Source: a virus. From it: a stretch of 48,294 bases of DNA. Under the pieces are notes generated by a model, which had not been told where the DNA came from, searched no databases, and saw nothing but the letters and a program-made list of their open reading frames with translations. How positions within the stretch are numbered: position 1 is the first letter of the stretch; each line of letters opens with the position of its first letter. The stretch is from IMG/VR virus record IMGVR_UViG_3300027621_000467, positions 1 through 48,294 of that record; one strand, given 5' to 3'. This document shows positions 1 to 15,000 of this stretch, in pieces. Both the position numbers and the translations under genes were made by a program.

Positions 1-4
1 TGGA

Positions 5-3000
5 ATGACAGATGCCTTTAGGGATACCTATGACACCACGGCAAAGCGGATGAAGGAGTTTTCCATGCGTACGACTGGAACGGTCATTGCTGGAACGGCA
101 GACGCAGTCGCAAAACCATTTTCCTATGTCCAACAAAAAATCGCTCAGGGCACGACTGCCTTCGCTGAAACCTCTGGCCAAAATGCGACTGTCCTCCGTA
201 ATGCCACTCAAACCGCAATTGCAGACGCTGGAGAAAGGGCAATCGGCGAAGGGCTCTCCCTTTCGCCCATTCGTTCAACGCTTTTCTCGCTTGGTGTAAA
301 GCCACTTACTGAATACGCCAGTGTGCTCGGCAATGAGATTGTGGACCTCGCTAACGGCGTTGTTCAAGTCAAGCCACAGCAGATTGGTATGGGCATGCTT
401 GAAAGGCTTGCCACTAAGAACGGTAGCAGGGTTCCCCTCAGTGCTGAAGCACTTGCCGTAGCCAAGTTTACCAACGTAGTAGTCGGCTGGCCAGCATCGA
501 TGGCTGTGCCAGTGCTCAGGCGTTCCGTCGGTGACGCCGCCTTCATGGGCACCTTGGGATACCTTAACGCTCGTGGTGAAGGTGCCGCCGCTGGTATTGG
601 CATTGGCTTCTCTTGGGGTGGTCTGTCTGGAAGCCTTAGGCACATCCATAACGTATACAGCCAGAAGAGTGGCCATGCGTACGTCATCAGCAATTTCGAC
701 AAGTCTCAAATCAACATGATTGAGGCTAAGAATCCAGAGACCGCAAAGCACATGAGGGCTACCCTTAGTGCTATTGACGGAATGAATGACACTAGGATTG
801 GTGCCACCATCCGTGCCGCCTTTGCACAGTCTTTCACAGTAGACCCAACGGCACAGATTAGGTTCTCAACTAGGGCAGAGTTAATTAAAGAGTTTGGTCC
901 AGAAAAACAAATTACGGACATGCCAGAAACTGGACTTGGCTCTCAATTTAAAATTAAGAAGAACGGTGGAGAACTTGATGTCATCTGGATTAACAAGAGT
1001 CAGGCCTCGCCAGAGACTATTGTCCACGAGATTGCACACCTTCATCTTAACTCTCTTTTAAAGAATGACGCCGACTCTGTTGAGATTTACAAGCAGTTCT
1101 ATGGAGACAGGAAGGACGCTGGCGTTATCAGCGATGATGCCATGGCACATCTCATTGCCGACTACAGGAGTAAATTTATTGGCCTTCCAGACAAAGCAGA
1201 TGGTGCGGCCTACGCTAGGGCAGTTGCAGAGAGGAAAATTGCTTACGATGCACACCTGTTCATGGCACAGGAAAAACTTAAATCCTTCAGGCAGACGCAG
1301 GGTGGGTCTGGCTCAATGGACAACGTTAAGACCGATGTAAATGGTCATACGATTCCACTAGCCATTGCGGAAGCCGCCGATGGCGACATGAACTACCTGA
1401 AGGAAATTGTAGATGAGACATTTGCGTCCTCCTACTCCAACAGCGTACTCAACAAGAGCCCAGACTATTTTATCAGGAACCCAGAGTACAGGAGTCTTAG
1501 GGCAAGCCTTGAGAACATGTACATGCTTAGAACCCAGCGTACTGTTGCGAAGATGGAACAGGCTGGCATCCTACTCAGGCCGACCAACCCTCTGAACAGC
1601 AATGCTCAGATGACCACGTTCATGTGGGAAAATGGCAGTTACCTGCACATGCCTATGCTGGACTCTTGGACCAAGAGCGTCGTCGCACAGGCCATGAGGC
1701 ACGGAGACATTAACGTATCCCTGATGAGTCCAGAAAGGGCTGAAGCCTACTTTAAACAGACTGGCAAGGAGCGATTCGCAAACACTATCAAGGGCGGCAA
1801 GGTGATGAAGGGTAAGCGTGAAATCGACCAAATCATTTCCGAAAACTCCAAGAAAGTCGTAGACGCACTTGAAGCCCTCCCGCAGAACGAGCGTCCTAGG
1901 TTTATCATTAGCCAGAGCGGAAACAAGTCCTTGGACATGTCTGTTCTCAGCAATAAGCAGTGGGATGCCATCATTAACGTTAACGTGTTCAGTCTCGAAG
2001 AGGTGAAGCAGTTGCGTGGTTTGACCGAGATGGTCAGGAACGTTCGTGCTGGAAAGCCAGTCTTTAACACTGTTACTGGTCAGTACCTAGGCCGTACGCA
2101 TCAGGTCGTCATCGATGGTCAGGTCAGGCGACTCACTGGTAGCGACGTTCCAGTTACCAACAGGCACTTCTCGCCTTACGCCGTTGAACTCAAGTTTGAT
2201 AACTTCGACGACTTCGGCAACCCTCTCAAGGAGGGCAAGGGTCACATCACGGTTCACGCTGTTGATGTCCGTGTCCTTAACAGGCGTAGGCTCAAGATGT
2301 GGCAGAGGTCTGACGTCCGCTCCATGTTCACTGACTTTGGTCACTACACTCGGACCTTCGCCGACTACATGGACAACCTTTCTCAGGATGCTTCCAGCAG
2401 GAAGACTTCCGTAGAGAAGTTTAGGCCTGAATTTGGTTCGAACGCCGAAGCCGTCAGGGACGTCATGTATGAAACTTTTGGCGGCAGGAAACGTGCAGAC
2501 GAGTCCTACATCAACGCCCCAGAAGGTGGCTACAATGGGAACACTGATGGCCCTAACTACCCCTTCCACTCCCTTAGGTTTGAACTCCTAGCCAACCTAG
2601 AGACGCAACCATCCGTATTCCAAGAGACCTTTGGCAATAACCTGATGGCGTTGCCTTACAACCATGTCAATGCATACGAAGGCGTACGCAGGAACATGAT
2701 GGTTGGCGGGTTTGTTGAGTACCCTATCGGTGAAGACAAAAAGTACTGGGGCAACCACATTGGATACGAAATCAGGCAGAACGGAAACAGGCTATCCTTG
2801 TTCAGTCCGTTTGGCTCTTTGATTGGCAACTTTAAGACGCTCGCTAGGGCACAATCCTATGCAGAGCGTAACATGCGTAACCTTCCTCAGGAAGAAGGGC
2901 GTGGCATGGTCGGCACCGAGCAAGGCCCGACGCAGGATTCTGACTCACAGATTAAGGTGACCTTGCAGGACATCAGCAGTGGTCGTGCTAACATGATGGT

Positions 3001-6000
3001 TGGTGCTAAGGGCTACTTTAACGCCGAAGTTACACTCAAAGACAATGAGGCTTGGGACAGGTTTGTTGATGACGCAAGGAACAGCATGTTTAACAGTGCA
3101 ACTCAGGCGAGGAACGAAAATCAGTTCTACAGACAGGCCAGCATCAAGTTGTCGGAAATCCTAAAAGACCGTAGGCTGCTTGCTCAGTATCCATTTATCG
3201 GAGATTTTGAAATCGTATCAAGTGGCATGGCTGTGCTCCATGGAGGATTTGTTGAAGGAATCTGGGGCTCTAGGAATGGAAGGACTATCTTGGGGCTTTC
3301 CACAAACCTTATTGATGCCCTTGGCGAAAACGCCGAGATGAGCATCAAGACAGTACTTCAAGGTCACCTTCAGGAATTAATTTCGTTTGCAGACGGCACG
3401 ATTAAATCTGGAAGACTGGCATACGTCGATGGGGACATCAGGTACATTGGAAACTCGGCCATGATGTCGCAGATGAAGAAGATGAAAGAACTTTTAGATG
3501 AGCAAAAAAAGTCTAATCCTAATGCCACGATTGAAGACGTCCTAAAGTCTGAGGCGGATAAAAACATCGAAGCGACTATTAAAGACCACTGGCAAGTAAC
3601 GGACGACGGTAAGGGCAAAAAGATAATTGGGCTGTTAGGGAATCAATTTAATAAGCAAAGGATGCTCACAAAAGGAGAAATATCCATGGTTGAGTCTCAT
3701 TTTCTTGGAATCTTAAATTCATTTTCAGGAAAGAACCAAAGCAGTTACGTGATTCAGGCAATGAATTCTACGACTGTGTTCGTTAATCCAAAATTGCTAA
3801 AACTTTCCGCCTCGCTTGAGACGCTTTTAAACGAGCCTATAAGGGCTGGCTCGATTGCCACAGCCAAGGATGTCACCACGTACAGGGACCTGTATGACAA
3901 TTTGTTAATGGCTGGCATGTCTGGATTCCACCACGTCACTAAAACTGGAGACAGGGTGAGAAAGGATGCAAAGAAAAACCCAAACGCCCAACTGTCTGAC
4001 ATTGAGAAGGATTCAAACAATTACGCCAAGGACATGGGCTGGTCATCCGACTACGAGATGGGCGTGTTTAAAAGTGGAAGCCCAAATGCGGAAAGTCAGA
4101 CCTTGGTGGGAATTAATGGGATTGAAAATTACGCTATTTTTACGATTGGAAGAACGTCTGACCCGTTTGAAAAGGCTCTTTCTACTAACGTCACGTTTGT
4201 GACGCCAGCAACCTCTTTCACTTCACTCAGTTTTGTTAGCCAAGAGCGAGGAAGTAGGCCCACCACTGACATGCATGTATTCCCATCTAAGTGGGCCCCG
4301 ATGTCCAACCTAGGGAGGCGTCAGGGCGGATTAAATGTATCCATTAACTCCATGCTGGCAATTAATGGCCTGTCTCCGTTCCTTTACGGCGAGGGCGGTG
4401 AAGTTCTATCCAAGGGTTCGTTGCACAAGTTTGTGGCCGATGGAACGTTCTCCGACGCACTTGAATACATGTATGCAGAAGCATTCCCACAAAAGCATGC
4501 TGAGTTGATTCAAAAGAATCCAGAAGCGTTCTCTGATTACACATTGGTAAGGAAGATGGCTGAAGATGCTTGGAAGAGTGGCCTTTCTACGCCTCAGGAG
4601 CATGCCGTATTCCACCTTGCTACTGCCGTATCTCAGATTCTTTTGGGCATGGAGATGGTTAACCAAAGCCCCATCGGGCTTCAGGCCGTAGACCTAATGT
4701 CAAAAGACCTCCAAAGGACGGAAGTAATGGACAAACAGGGAGTCATGGTTCCGCCAGCCTCAGTTAAGGTGCTCATGGACGCCCAGTACTTCTCTCCAGA
4801 GTACCTTGGTGCTGGTGCCGTCAACGAAGGCGTGGCGAGAGTCATGCTTATTGGCGAACGCATGGGCTGGGGCACTATGGGCGACAGCAGTAACCTTAAT
4901 AACTTTGTTAACCAAAGGGTTGTAACTAAAAACCGCTACGGTGGCGACGTTCTAAGGGCGTCTGCGTTTGTTAAGCAACTTGCAAACATCGGAACGCAAC
5001 TAGACGGCATTCTTAAACAGGCTGGGTTCGACAAGAACGCACCAATCTCCCCAGTAGCCAAGTACTCCAACATGATGGTTGGTGGATTCTTTGGCTCGAT
5101 GGACGCCAACGAGAAGATGATGGAGGCCGCTGGCATGCTCAGGATGGTGAGGACCGACGGCGGTCAAATGTACAAGGCGTTCGAATTTAGCGACAAGGGC
5201 TCAAGCCTGTTGCTTGGTGCAGTTGATGAGAAGATTCACCTTCTTCCGTTCATGAACGACTTAGAGTCTCCGACCAAGGGCTTTACGTCCTTCATGGCTG
5301 ACTACAAGACGGCGGTAGACGCTAAGGATAGCGTCGCCATGGAGAACATTGTAAGGAAGTTGAGCACCATTAGGCTGGATGAAATCCTGAAGCACGACCA
5401 ACTCTACAGGTACTACCCCAGCCTTAAGTCTGTAAGGGTCGGCTTCGTCGAGGGCTTCGGTGCTGGTTACTACCCTAAGCAGAACTTTATTGTCCTTGGT
5501 ATCGACAGGATTATCTCTGGCGAAATTGCCAAGGCCAACGGCGTCGATGACGTCATCATCCCAGACAACGTCAGGGCGAACAGCATCCACTCCAGCCTCC
5601 TCCATGAGGTCCAGCATGCGATTCAACGCATGGAAACTTGGACTCAGACTGGCGACGTGACCGAGTCCGCACAGTACAAGCGGGGCATCTTTAAATACCT
5701 TATTAAGAACGTCATGGGTCTTGGCGGTTCATTCCCAGAGCCTCTCATCTCCGCACGAACCAAAGGCTCCGACGCTATCAGGCTCGAAGTCGAGAAGGCA
5801 CGTGAGGCTGGCTTGGACGACCCAGAAATACAAAAGGCCCTAGAACTAAGCCCAGCAGAGTTTGAGAAGCACCTGATGGAGTTGGCTGACAGCCCAATGG
5901 CTCAGAGGGTTATCGAACTCGCCGCCCCATCTGCATATCAACTTTTTGGTGCTGACGCCATGGCGTACGAAAGGATTTCCTACGAACTTGCCAATGATGC

Positions 6001-9000
6001 AACTAACTCTAGGCGAATGGCTGGCTTTGCTAGAGAAATGATGACCTTGCAGGAGGAAGCCGCCGTCATTGTTAAGGAGGCAAGGAGTGGCCTGTTCACC
6101 GCCGAGCAGGTCCACATGATGATTTACGGTGATGGCGGACTGCTTGAAAGGCGTGACAACGTGTCCTTGGCGATTGATAAGTCCCTTGGCAAGGAAGTGA
6201 GCGACTTGTCCTACGAGTACACCTCACACCACTCTAGGTATCTGGACCTTATCCTAGATGTCGGCAGGACAATGGATTCGGTTAAGCACTCCACTCAGAA
6301 TGGGCTTGGTTTTACCTCAGTTAAGATGAGGAACTTAGTTCACTCCCTAGGACTTATGCAGTACTATGGCCAGTTGACCGAGAAACAGGCCTACGAAACA
6401 GCCGAAAGGAAGGACATGTCCCAAGGCGAACTTAACAAGTCACGCCGTGCTGACGACTACTTGCTCAAGACTGCAACCGATTCTCGTGCCAACTCCCTTA
6501 AGAACCTAGGCATCATGATGAAGGAGGGCAAGGTGCCTCGTGTGTCTAACATGATGGTGGGTGGCCTAGGCATGGGCCAGTCCGTCCTAAAGGGTAACAG
6601 CGATGACTACAAACTGGATGCACTTCGTAAGATTGCTAGGCTCACGACGATTTCCTATTACATCTCCGCCGCCGACGCTGAATTGCAAAGGCTTAACAGG
6701 TATGTGGTTTCGGCACGAGGCTGGGAAGTAATCAACGGAAAGGCTAGGCTTGTCTATAAGACTGGCATCATTGAATCGGCTAATTTTAAGCGTGGTGAAA
6801 TGGATGATTCGCCATCAGGAAGGTACGGCCAGCGGGTCAAGCAATCCCCCATGTACGAGAATGCCAACGACGGCGTTGATTCGTACCTCCATATCTACAA
6901 CGGACTTTCGGAAGACGGCATGAATTCCATTAGCCTAGAGGAAGTTGCAAGGCTGATTGATGGCACGGTTATCATGGAGAATGAACTGGCAACTACCACT
7001 GAGGCCGTTGATGCGGTTTACAGGCAGGATTTTCCAGCAAGGATTGAAATGGATGACCTTAGGTCCGTGCTCACCTCAATGGGCGTGACCGAAGAAGGGT
7101 TACAGATGGCTAATATCAGTGCCATCCAGTCCGCCTTTGCGGGTGCGACCATGACTAAGGAAGAAATTGCCAACATCATGGCGATTCATCACCAGTTTGT
7201 TATCAGCGAGTTTGCCTACGGTGAAGCCTTCGGGAAAGAAAGGCTTACCAAGGCAATTAACGAATCAAACCCGACCCCAGAGTTGCTCTCACAGGCAGTT
7301 ATTAAGACTTGGGGCAAGAGCGGTGGAGTGCGTCTCGCACAGGCACTCAACTCTATTGGCATCAAGACGGACGCTTGGACGAAGGGAGAGGCCATGAGGA
7401 GTTCATTTGGTTTATTCTCTGCTGGCCGTGGTGCCATTCAGTTCACCCCAGTCAGGCCAGACTTTATCCCTGAAGGTGATTGGTATGAATGGGTGGAACG
7501 CAAGAAAGCCGAGGGAACTTGGCCCAAGGATAAGGCGTACATCGAAATCGGGCATGATGAAATCCATCAGATGTTTGACGTGTACAACACTATGGACCCA
7601 TCGGATAGGCAGATTAACAAACTAAACAGCCTGTACGCCCAAAGGTGTATCAGGATTAGGCCAATCTTTGAAAAGTTCATGGCTAACATCGATGAAGCCA
7701 GCAAGGACCTGAAGTTTGCACTCATCGACACGGCCATCCTGCTGACTACCCGATACGAGCCAGAGTCATTGCGTACCCGAAGGGCTGACGACTTTGGTAT
7801 AAGAAAAATGTGGAGGGAAGAATTAAACACCGAGGCTGGAAGAACGGCACATACAGAAACGTTCAAGCAATCTCAGTTCGACCCCGAAGAGGAGAACACT
7901 GGTGTGGTTGGAAGGTTCGGCCCTAGCATCCTCCTTGGAAATGTATTCAGGGAGTCTGGCTCCTTCAAGGACTCGAGCATGTTTGGTACCGAACTCGTGC
8001 TCCTTCCAACGGTAGGACACTCACTTGATAGGCAGATTAACAACTCATACGGAGAAGCAAATGCCACGTTTGGCCTTACGATGCCAGCGAACAACGTTCT
8101 AAACGACAGGGGAATGCCAGCATATGAGTATCCAGCACTTCGTGATTTTGGATACGCAGTAAATCCGTTTTCAATCACTTACGGTTCTGACGGCATGACT
8201 AAAGGCAGGTTTAGGCAAGAGGCAGATTTTGTGCTTAGGTCAATCGACTCGGCACACTTCGGCTTGATGCAACTAATCCAAACTATGCAGCATCATTACG
8301 ATACAAACACACGTGAAGCCGTAAAAAGAATGGAGAGGCAGAACTCCGCCGTGGAGTGGGTTGAAACATTTTCCCGCAACGCCGCTAACGTTTCTGCCAT
8401 CATGGGCGGATTAGTGAAGAGCATGCAACTAATTACAAGTTCGCTTCAGGATAGACATTCGTTACTGGTCCCATTTAACAATCATAGGGCTAAGATGGGT
8501 TCTAGCGTTATCCCTCGTGAGTCGGGAAGAACAGACACGGCTACATCTATAGTACGTTCTAGGGGCTATCTAGGTGCTGACGGCTCTCTTGTTGTCGAAT
8601 CCGTAGATGAAAACGTTTTAAATGGAAGCAACTCTCACAATGAAGTTCTATCTATCCCTTACCTAGTTCCTCGGAGCGGTGGCCAGTCGGAATCAACCAA
8701 TCAGGCCCTAGCAAGAATGCATGGTATCGTTTTATCTGGAGTCGTTGGAGACTTGGAAAGGGCGTTCTTAGTAAATGGTGAACTCGACGACCCGACTACT
8801 GGCACCAACATGCAGTCTGGGGATGTTCATCTGGCACTTAACCAACTTATTGGCAACGGCTTTGCCACGTCGTCGCAGATTGATAACCTCGCCATAACCC
8901 TGAGAGATAACAACTACGTTGCATACACTGGTGTTCACGCACTTCACTCCGCATTGTATCAGTTAGTTGTAGCAAAAGGCATCGAGCAACAGGCATTGCT

Positions 9001-12000
9001 TAACGCACTTCAGGAATCACCAGAATTGATGGAGATTCTGAAGAAGACCGACTTTAATGGTACTGGCGTCGTGTTCCCAACCGCCAAGACGGACTCAACC
9101 ACACAAATTGACTCGCACTTTTATGCGGTTGCGATGGTCCCAATTTTGACAAAAGCCTTCTCAGAAAGCACCATTACGTTTAGGGATGGCAAGATTTCCA
9201 AGACCGACATTCTTTCCGACGGACAGCGTCAGGAATTTAACGCCCTGCTTGCAGAGGTAAGTGATGAAAATCTAGGCATGACTCCTGCTGGCGGCGGCGG
9301 AAACCCAGAATACGTAGGCCGTATCGCCACGTTTATCTCCTCCCTGACCCAAGAGCAAAAAGTGCTTATCTCTGAGATGTGCTCGGACGTGAACAGCAAC
9401 ATGCTCCTTGATTCTATGATTTCTGGCATGCAAGGCATGGCCGCAATTGAATTGCTAGGAAACTACCCAGCGATGGAGGGGCTTGTTCCGAACTTCAAGG
9501 AAGAGATGAAGAAGCGGATGCGTCATTACATTCAGTCTGGTGCTATCCAGTGGGAGCAGGGCGTTCAAAGTCAGATTGCTAACCCTATTCTGAGAAAGAA
9601 CTTGGCTGACGAGAAGCCATACAAACAAGCAATTCTTACCCTACTTAGGAGCGACAATGCTCACGCATTTGGAAAGTTCCTGTACGGCATCAGGACGCTT
9701 AACAAATTCCCAGCATACGAACTTAGCAGGGGTGATACCAACGCACAACTGGTGTCCGTGGGTGATGCGGCCTCAACTTCTATCAGAGGCTTATTCAGGA
9801 TGTCGCTGATGACATCCGACTACGGATGGTCAGCCCTTGCCAAGGATGCATCTGGCGAAGTTTCAAAGTCCATGATTCTGGACGCTGGGTCTAGTGATAT
9901 AATCAGAACGCATAGCCTAGCCGACAAGGATGCCCTTTCTAGGAACACTCCTAAATACATCTCAGCAAGGCCAATCGCCAACACTGGTATGGGCGACGCC
10001 CTGCTTAGGCCAATGAGATATGATGGCGTTGATGGTTTTGGCGGAGGGATTGGAGCGGTTGAGGGAGTCCATACTAGGGTAATCGTCCCACGTCGTGCGG
10101 CGGCTATCTCAAAGCCGTTTGTCAGGAAGATGATGGTTGATATCTTAATCCGTGAAGCAAAGAAGGCTGGCACGAATAAAATCAGCCTACAACCAGCAAG
10201 GGTGGCGACCATGGGTCGCAAACTTGTTAGTAAGGGCCAAGTAACCACCGCAAACAAAACTGGGTTGGCGGGGCCAAAGGGTTTGCTTTACGACCAAGGC
10301 ATAAGGACGATACCACTGCTTGGATACACGTCACCCCTGCCAAGGCTGTATCATGGTGCTAGTCCAAGTGACAACGCCCCCTTTAAGACTGGTGAAATTT
10401 CACCATACGGACAAAAGGCCTCCCTAGGATTTGCTTTCAAGCGTCTTGAGGACGGAAGAATCGTAATCAACATCAGTGGAGATGTGTTGGGGTATAAAAA
10501 CTTTACCACCCTGTCTTCTAGGGGTGGATGGGATAACTTATCTGTGGGCGTAAACCTCGAAGAAGCACTGGGTTACTCGGTAAGCGACAAGACTATTGCA
10601 CACATGGACCCGAAGTACTTGGCAAACGGATTGGAATCCGTAAGCAGTAACGACATTCACCTTGCAAGAATGCTGAATGTGCACGGCGGGGCTTGGCGTG
10701 TTGAAATCCTAAAGAAAGCACAGTCCATACTATCTAATGGAACTCACGAGTCTCGTCAGGTTAATCAAAGAATTATCGGCAACACCAGCCTGTTTACGAG
10801 GGATGCGGCAGACACCATTGCGAGAATTGCAGCAGGTCAGGGAAATCCGAATAGCAGTTCAGACATCGTGGTGGCTATGGCCCTAATGCGTGACTCGGCC
10901 ACGGATAATTACCTCACATTAACCCTTAACGAAGGCTCTTCTCAGGACTCAATTAAAGCGGCAATTTTTAGCCTACTAATGGAGAGGATTGGAGTTAATA
11001 GAATCATGACTTCGCTTGGTCATAAGAGGGATGCTGGAAATGATTTTAACGTTTTTGCATCTACCATCTCATTTGGAGTCATGAATGATGACAGTTATCT
11101 TATGAGGAGCGTAATGGGTGAGAGCGGAATTTCTGCAAGGGGTGGCTCAGATTTTGGTAGTCAACAGCCAGCACGAGGGTCACTTCACGGAGTGCTTGAG
11201 ACGCACGTCAGGGACATGAGCACAAGGGATAGTACGAATGACGACACCTCCCTTAGGACTCTCGGCCCACGAGGCTCTGCCGAAATGCTGATGGCAAATC
11301 TTCCGCACATTAATGCAGACATTGAAAAACTTGCGGCAATGGCTTCTGGCAAGGACAGCGGGTACTTCCTGCCTGACCTTGAGCGTCAGTTGGCAATGAA
11401 TGGAGACAAGCGTTCCGCAATCGAGGCCCTATTTCCAGACAGGCCAGAACTTACGGAGTTTGCGTGGGACAGTTCTTCAAATTCCAATGTGGTGATTATC
11501 CCAAGGAAAGAAGGCAAAAAGATTGTTGGCTACTTGGTCGGATACGACATCCCAAGTGGTGTTGATAAGTCTTCTGGCAAGCCGATTTTTTCTAGAAAAA
11601 CTGCTTGGGTTAAGACGATGTCCGAAGCCGAGTCACTACGTAATAAATTCACCCTGAGCACTTCAAAGGCCGAACTGGCTCAGGCTATCGACAGTCTGTC
11701 TAATCAAACTGGTAAATTTGCAATTATCAGCAAGGACGTCACGAAGGGTGCTTACGCACCTGTCAGGAGAAACACTACGGTCAAGGTATCCGAGGGAGAC
11801 AAGGGCTCTGGAATGTTTGAGTTAGATTACTCAAATGGCTCTACCTACACGGTAGGAGACTTAGAACTAAGGCTCAGTAGGGAACAAGCGGGTGCACTTC
11901 AGGCTAGCCTTTCCGTTTCCGACGTGCTCCAGACCGAAATCATTGAGACTAGGTCTGCTAACATGATGGTTGGCGGAACTGGCAGTGACCCTAAGGAACT

Positions 12001-15000
12001 TGAGTCATTACTAAGGCGTAAGATTAACTTTGGAACTGGCATGGGCAGGGTTGAGTTCTCCTCTAGGCTTATGAGTGCCGTCGCCCATGGCAAAACGAGG
12101 AGCGGAAAGAACAAGTATCCAGAACTAATGACTGGTGCCGAGTGGTATAAGTTCATCAGGGAGAATAACGTGTCTAAGGATGAAATCAGGATGAGCGGTA
12201 TTGCCCACCTGTTGTTCGAAAACAAGGACATGCAAATCAGCAGGAGCGAGTTGGCTGAATTTGTGTTTACCATGTATCCTAGGAACTTTAGGCAAGATAG
12301 GGGCGGACCACTGGGCGACCAGCAGTACCTGTCCCACATGACCGCATCAAATGGCTCCGATGGATTCCCGAGCGGGGCCTACATCTATCCATTTATCTTT
12401 GATGCTGAAGCAAAGGAAATGCAAGTGATGGACGCCCACGTGGCGAATCTCCAGAACATTCAATCCCACCTGTCTGAACTTCGGACCAAAGGAGAAGAGG
12501 GCAACGCACGTGCAAATGTAATCGAATCGGCAATGAAGAAGTCGATTGACGAACTTGTTGACCTTGCTGGATTCCCCAAGGAAATTTTGGGCGAAGACAC
12601 GCTCGACGGTAAACTTGCATTCATCTTTACTCAGGCAAACGATTCAAAAGACCACATTAGTGAACAGGACTTCGTCTCTGGCTCATCCAGAAGGATTCGG
12701 CCAGCACAGATGGATTACTTAGTAAGGTCTGCAATCGACGCAAAGATGCAGGAGGTTAACGGCATTGTCTCTTCTGCTATCGAAAAAGACATTGGGATTG
12801 TTGACCCATGGAACTGGGCGTTCTCGCACACTGGTAGTAAGTTTGACCAATTTGAACTCGCAAACGGTACTAGGATTAAGCCTGAGCGTAGGCCGATTCT
12901 TGGCTCACCTTCCATGGCGGATAAGGCAGATAGGTTGCTCATTCAGCAGGGCGTCCTTATCTCCCACTCTGGAAACTCCCACGAAGGTATGGCCACTTAT
13001 AAAGGTAACTACAGTACTGCCATTTGGCTTACGGAACTTTGGTCTAAGCGTATGCAAGCAGAGCACACAAGATTTGTTGGAATACTAGAGCAAAGAAAGA
13101 CTACGGCGACTAACCCAGAAGACGTAAGGAGGATTCAAAGTATCATAGACTCCGCTGAACGTGTTAAAACGATGAGGTCATCTTTCGATGCTGAACGCTC
13201 AAGTGCCATGGGTAATGCTGGCCACTATTCCTCTCCGATGACTGGACTGTTCCAGTTGGGCCACATTAGGACCACGGCTGGTGCAATGACTGCCTCTCAT
13301 GGCATTCATACGCTTGGCACTGGCATCGGCTCTATTGACGAGTCAGACCCAATCGTCGGCGTAAGGCGAGAATTTGAGCCAGCGTTCATGATTGAGGAAA
13401 TCCAATCTGACACGTTCCAGTACCAGACGATGGGCGAGTCGACCCAGCCAGAGTATGCAATGCCAGACACCCTTGAACAGGCCGCTGGCTTAAGGGATGT
13501 CTCAATCTTCCAAGGAGTTAAGAGGGAAATTGAAACGCTGACTAATTCGCTTCATGGCACTAATCAGGCACTACTGAACCACCTCAACAACATTAAGCAA
13601 AGGGTCGCACCTGTGCCTAATGGTATACTAAATCACGGAATTCAGTGGAGGGTTCTTGAGGCTACTACTGCTCTTGAGAGGTGGCTACTTAAGCGTGACT
13701 TAATCGATAACAATTTCGTAGGCTCTACCATTCTAACCGAAACTGGGGGCACCGCAAAACTTACCCCAGCAATGGCGGCAAAGTATGGAATTAGCGAGGT
13801 GCCGACTTACAGGTGGAACAAAGACTTTAATCTAGATGAAGAACATTCAAGGAGTGTTAGTACTGCCCTCTCAAAGGCCTTGTTTAAAGCCTCTGCTATG
13901 GCGTTCCAAGAAATCTGTCCAAAGACTTTTGGTGTTCTTGATTTAGAGAACGCTGGATTCACTTCATTGTACACGGAGGGTAACTACTCTGAAAATGCCA
14001 GCCCCACCCCGCTGTTGGTTCTCTTGCAATACGCCATGCTTGATGACCAAGCCCAGATGTCTGCTCAGGAATTAAAGAGGGCTCTTCTTAACCATAGCCA
14101 GCCTAACTTTGACTTCGACGCCATGGCTGGAAGACTTGTCATTAGGATTGAGGACGCCGTAAGGGCTTGGAAGCATGGAGACCCATCTTTCAGGCGTTAC
14201 GAAACTGGCAATAATTCCGTTAAGATTAAGGTGCTTGAAGCGTACGTAGATACACTGAGGGAGTTGCAACGTTCGGAGCGGTTCACCATTCCTAACTTTA
14301 CTTGTTCCATCGAAAATGGTCCGACTCAGACCCAGTCAATAATTAGCGGTATGGTAAAGGCCCCATTGGCTTTTGCTGGCGGTAATTACGTCGCTTACCA
14401 TTGGGATGCGGTGAAGGGAAAGAATAGCGTCCACAACACTTTCACTAACGACTTTTACACGGCTCGACTAAACCCTGATAAATTTCAAGAGAAGCATGAC
14501 AGTGGAGGCACTCTTAGGTATAGGCAAACGTCTCCGCTTGCAAATAACGGACTGTCGCAACTGCTGATGGACTACATGAGTCTGTTTGCATGTCAGGCTG
14601 ACATCGGAGACGCACCAAAGAAACTGGCGGAATTAAGGGTCAAGATGGATGTACTTAGCAAAAGCATGGCCGTGAACACCACGGACCCTGATGCTAGCAT
14701 GCCACACATCATCACTTCACAGCCATACGGCGTTGAGGATATCTACAGACCAATCTCGTTGCAGGGAACTGTTTTACGTGCCGCAAATGCTGGCTTTAGG
14801 CAGATTGGAATGACTGATGCACGTCACCATTTTGTGCGTGGTCACGGTTCCGACTCCAAGGGCTCACTCATCCTTGGTCGCCGCCGCCGTGCATTCGCAA
14901 ATACTGAAGGCGAACTTACTTACCCGATGCGGGCTCTCCGAATGCTTGGAGACGAACAATACTACGCACTTCATGGCGGACTGTTTGATAGGCTCAGGAA

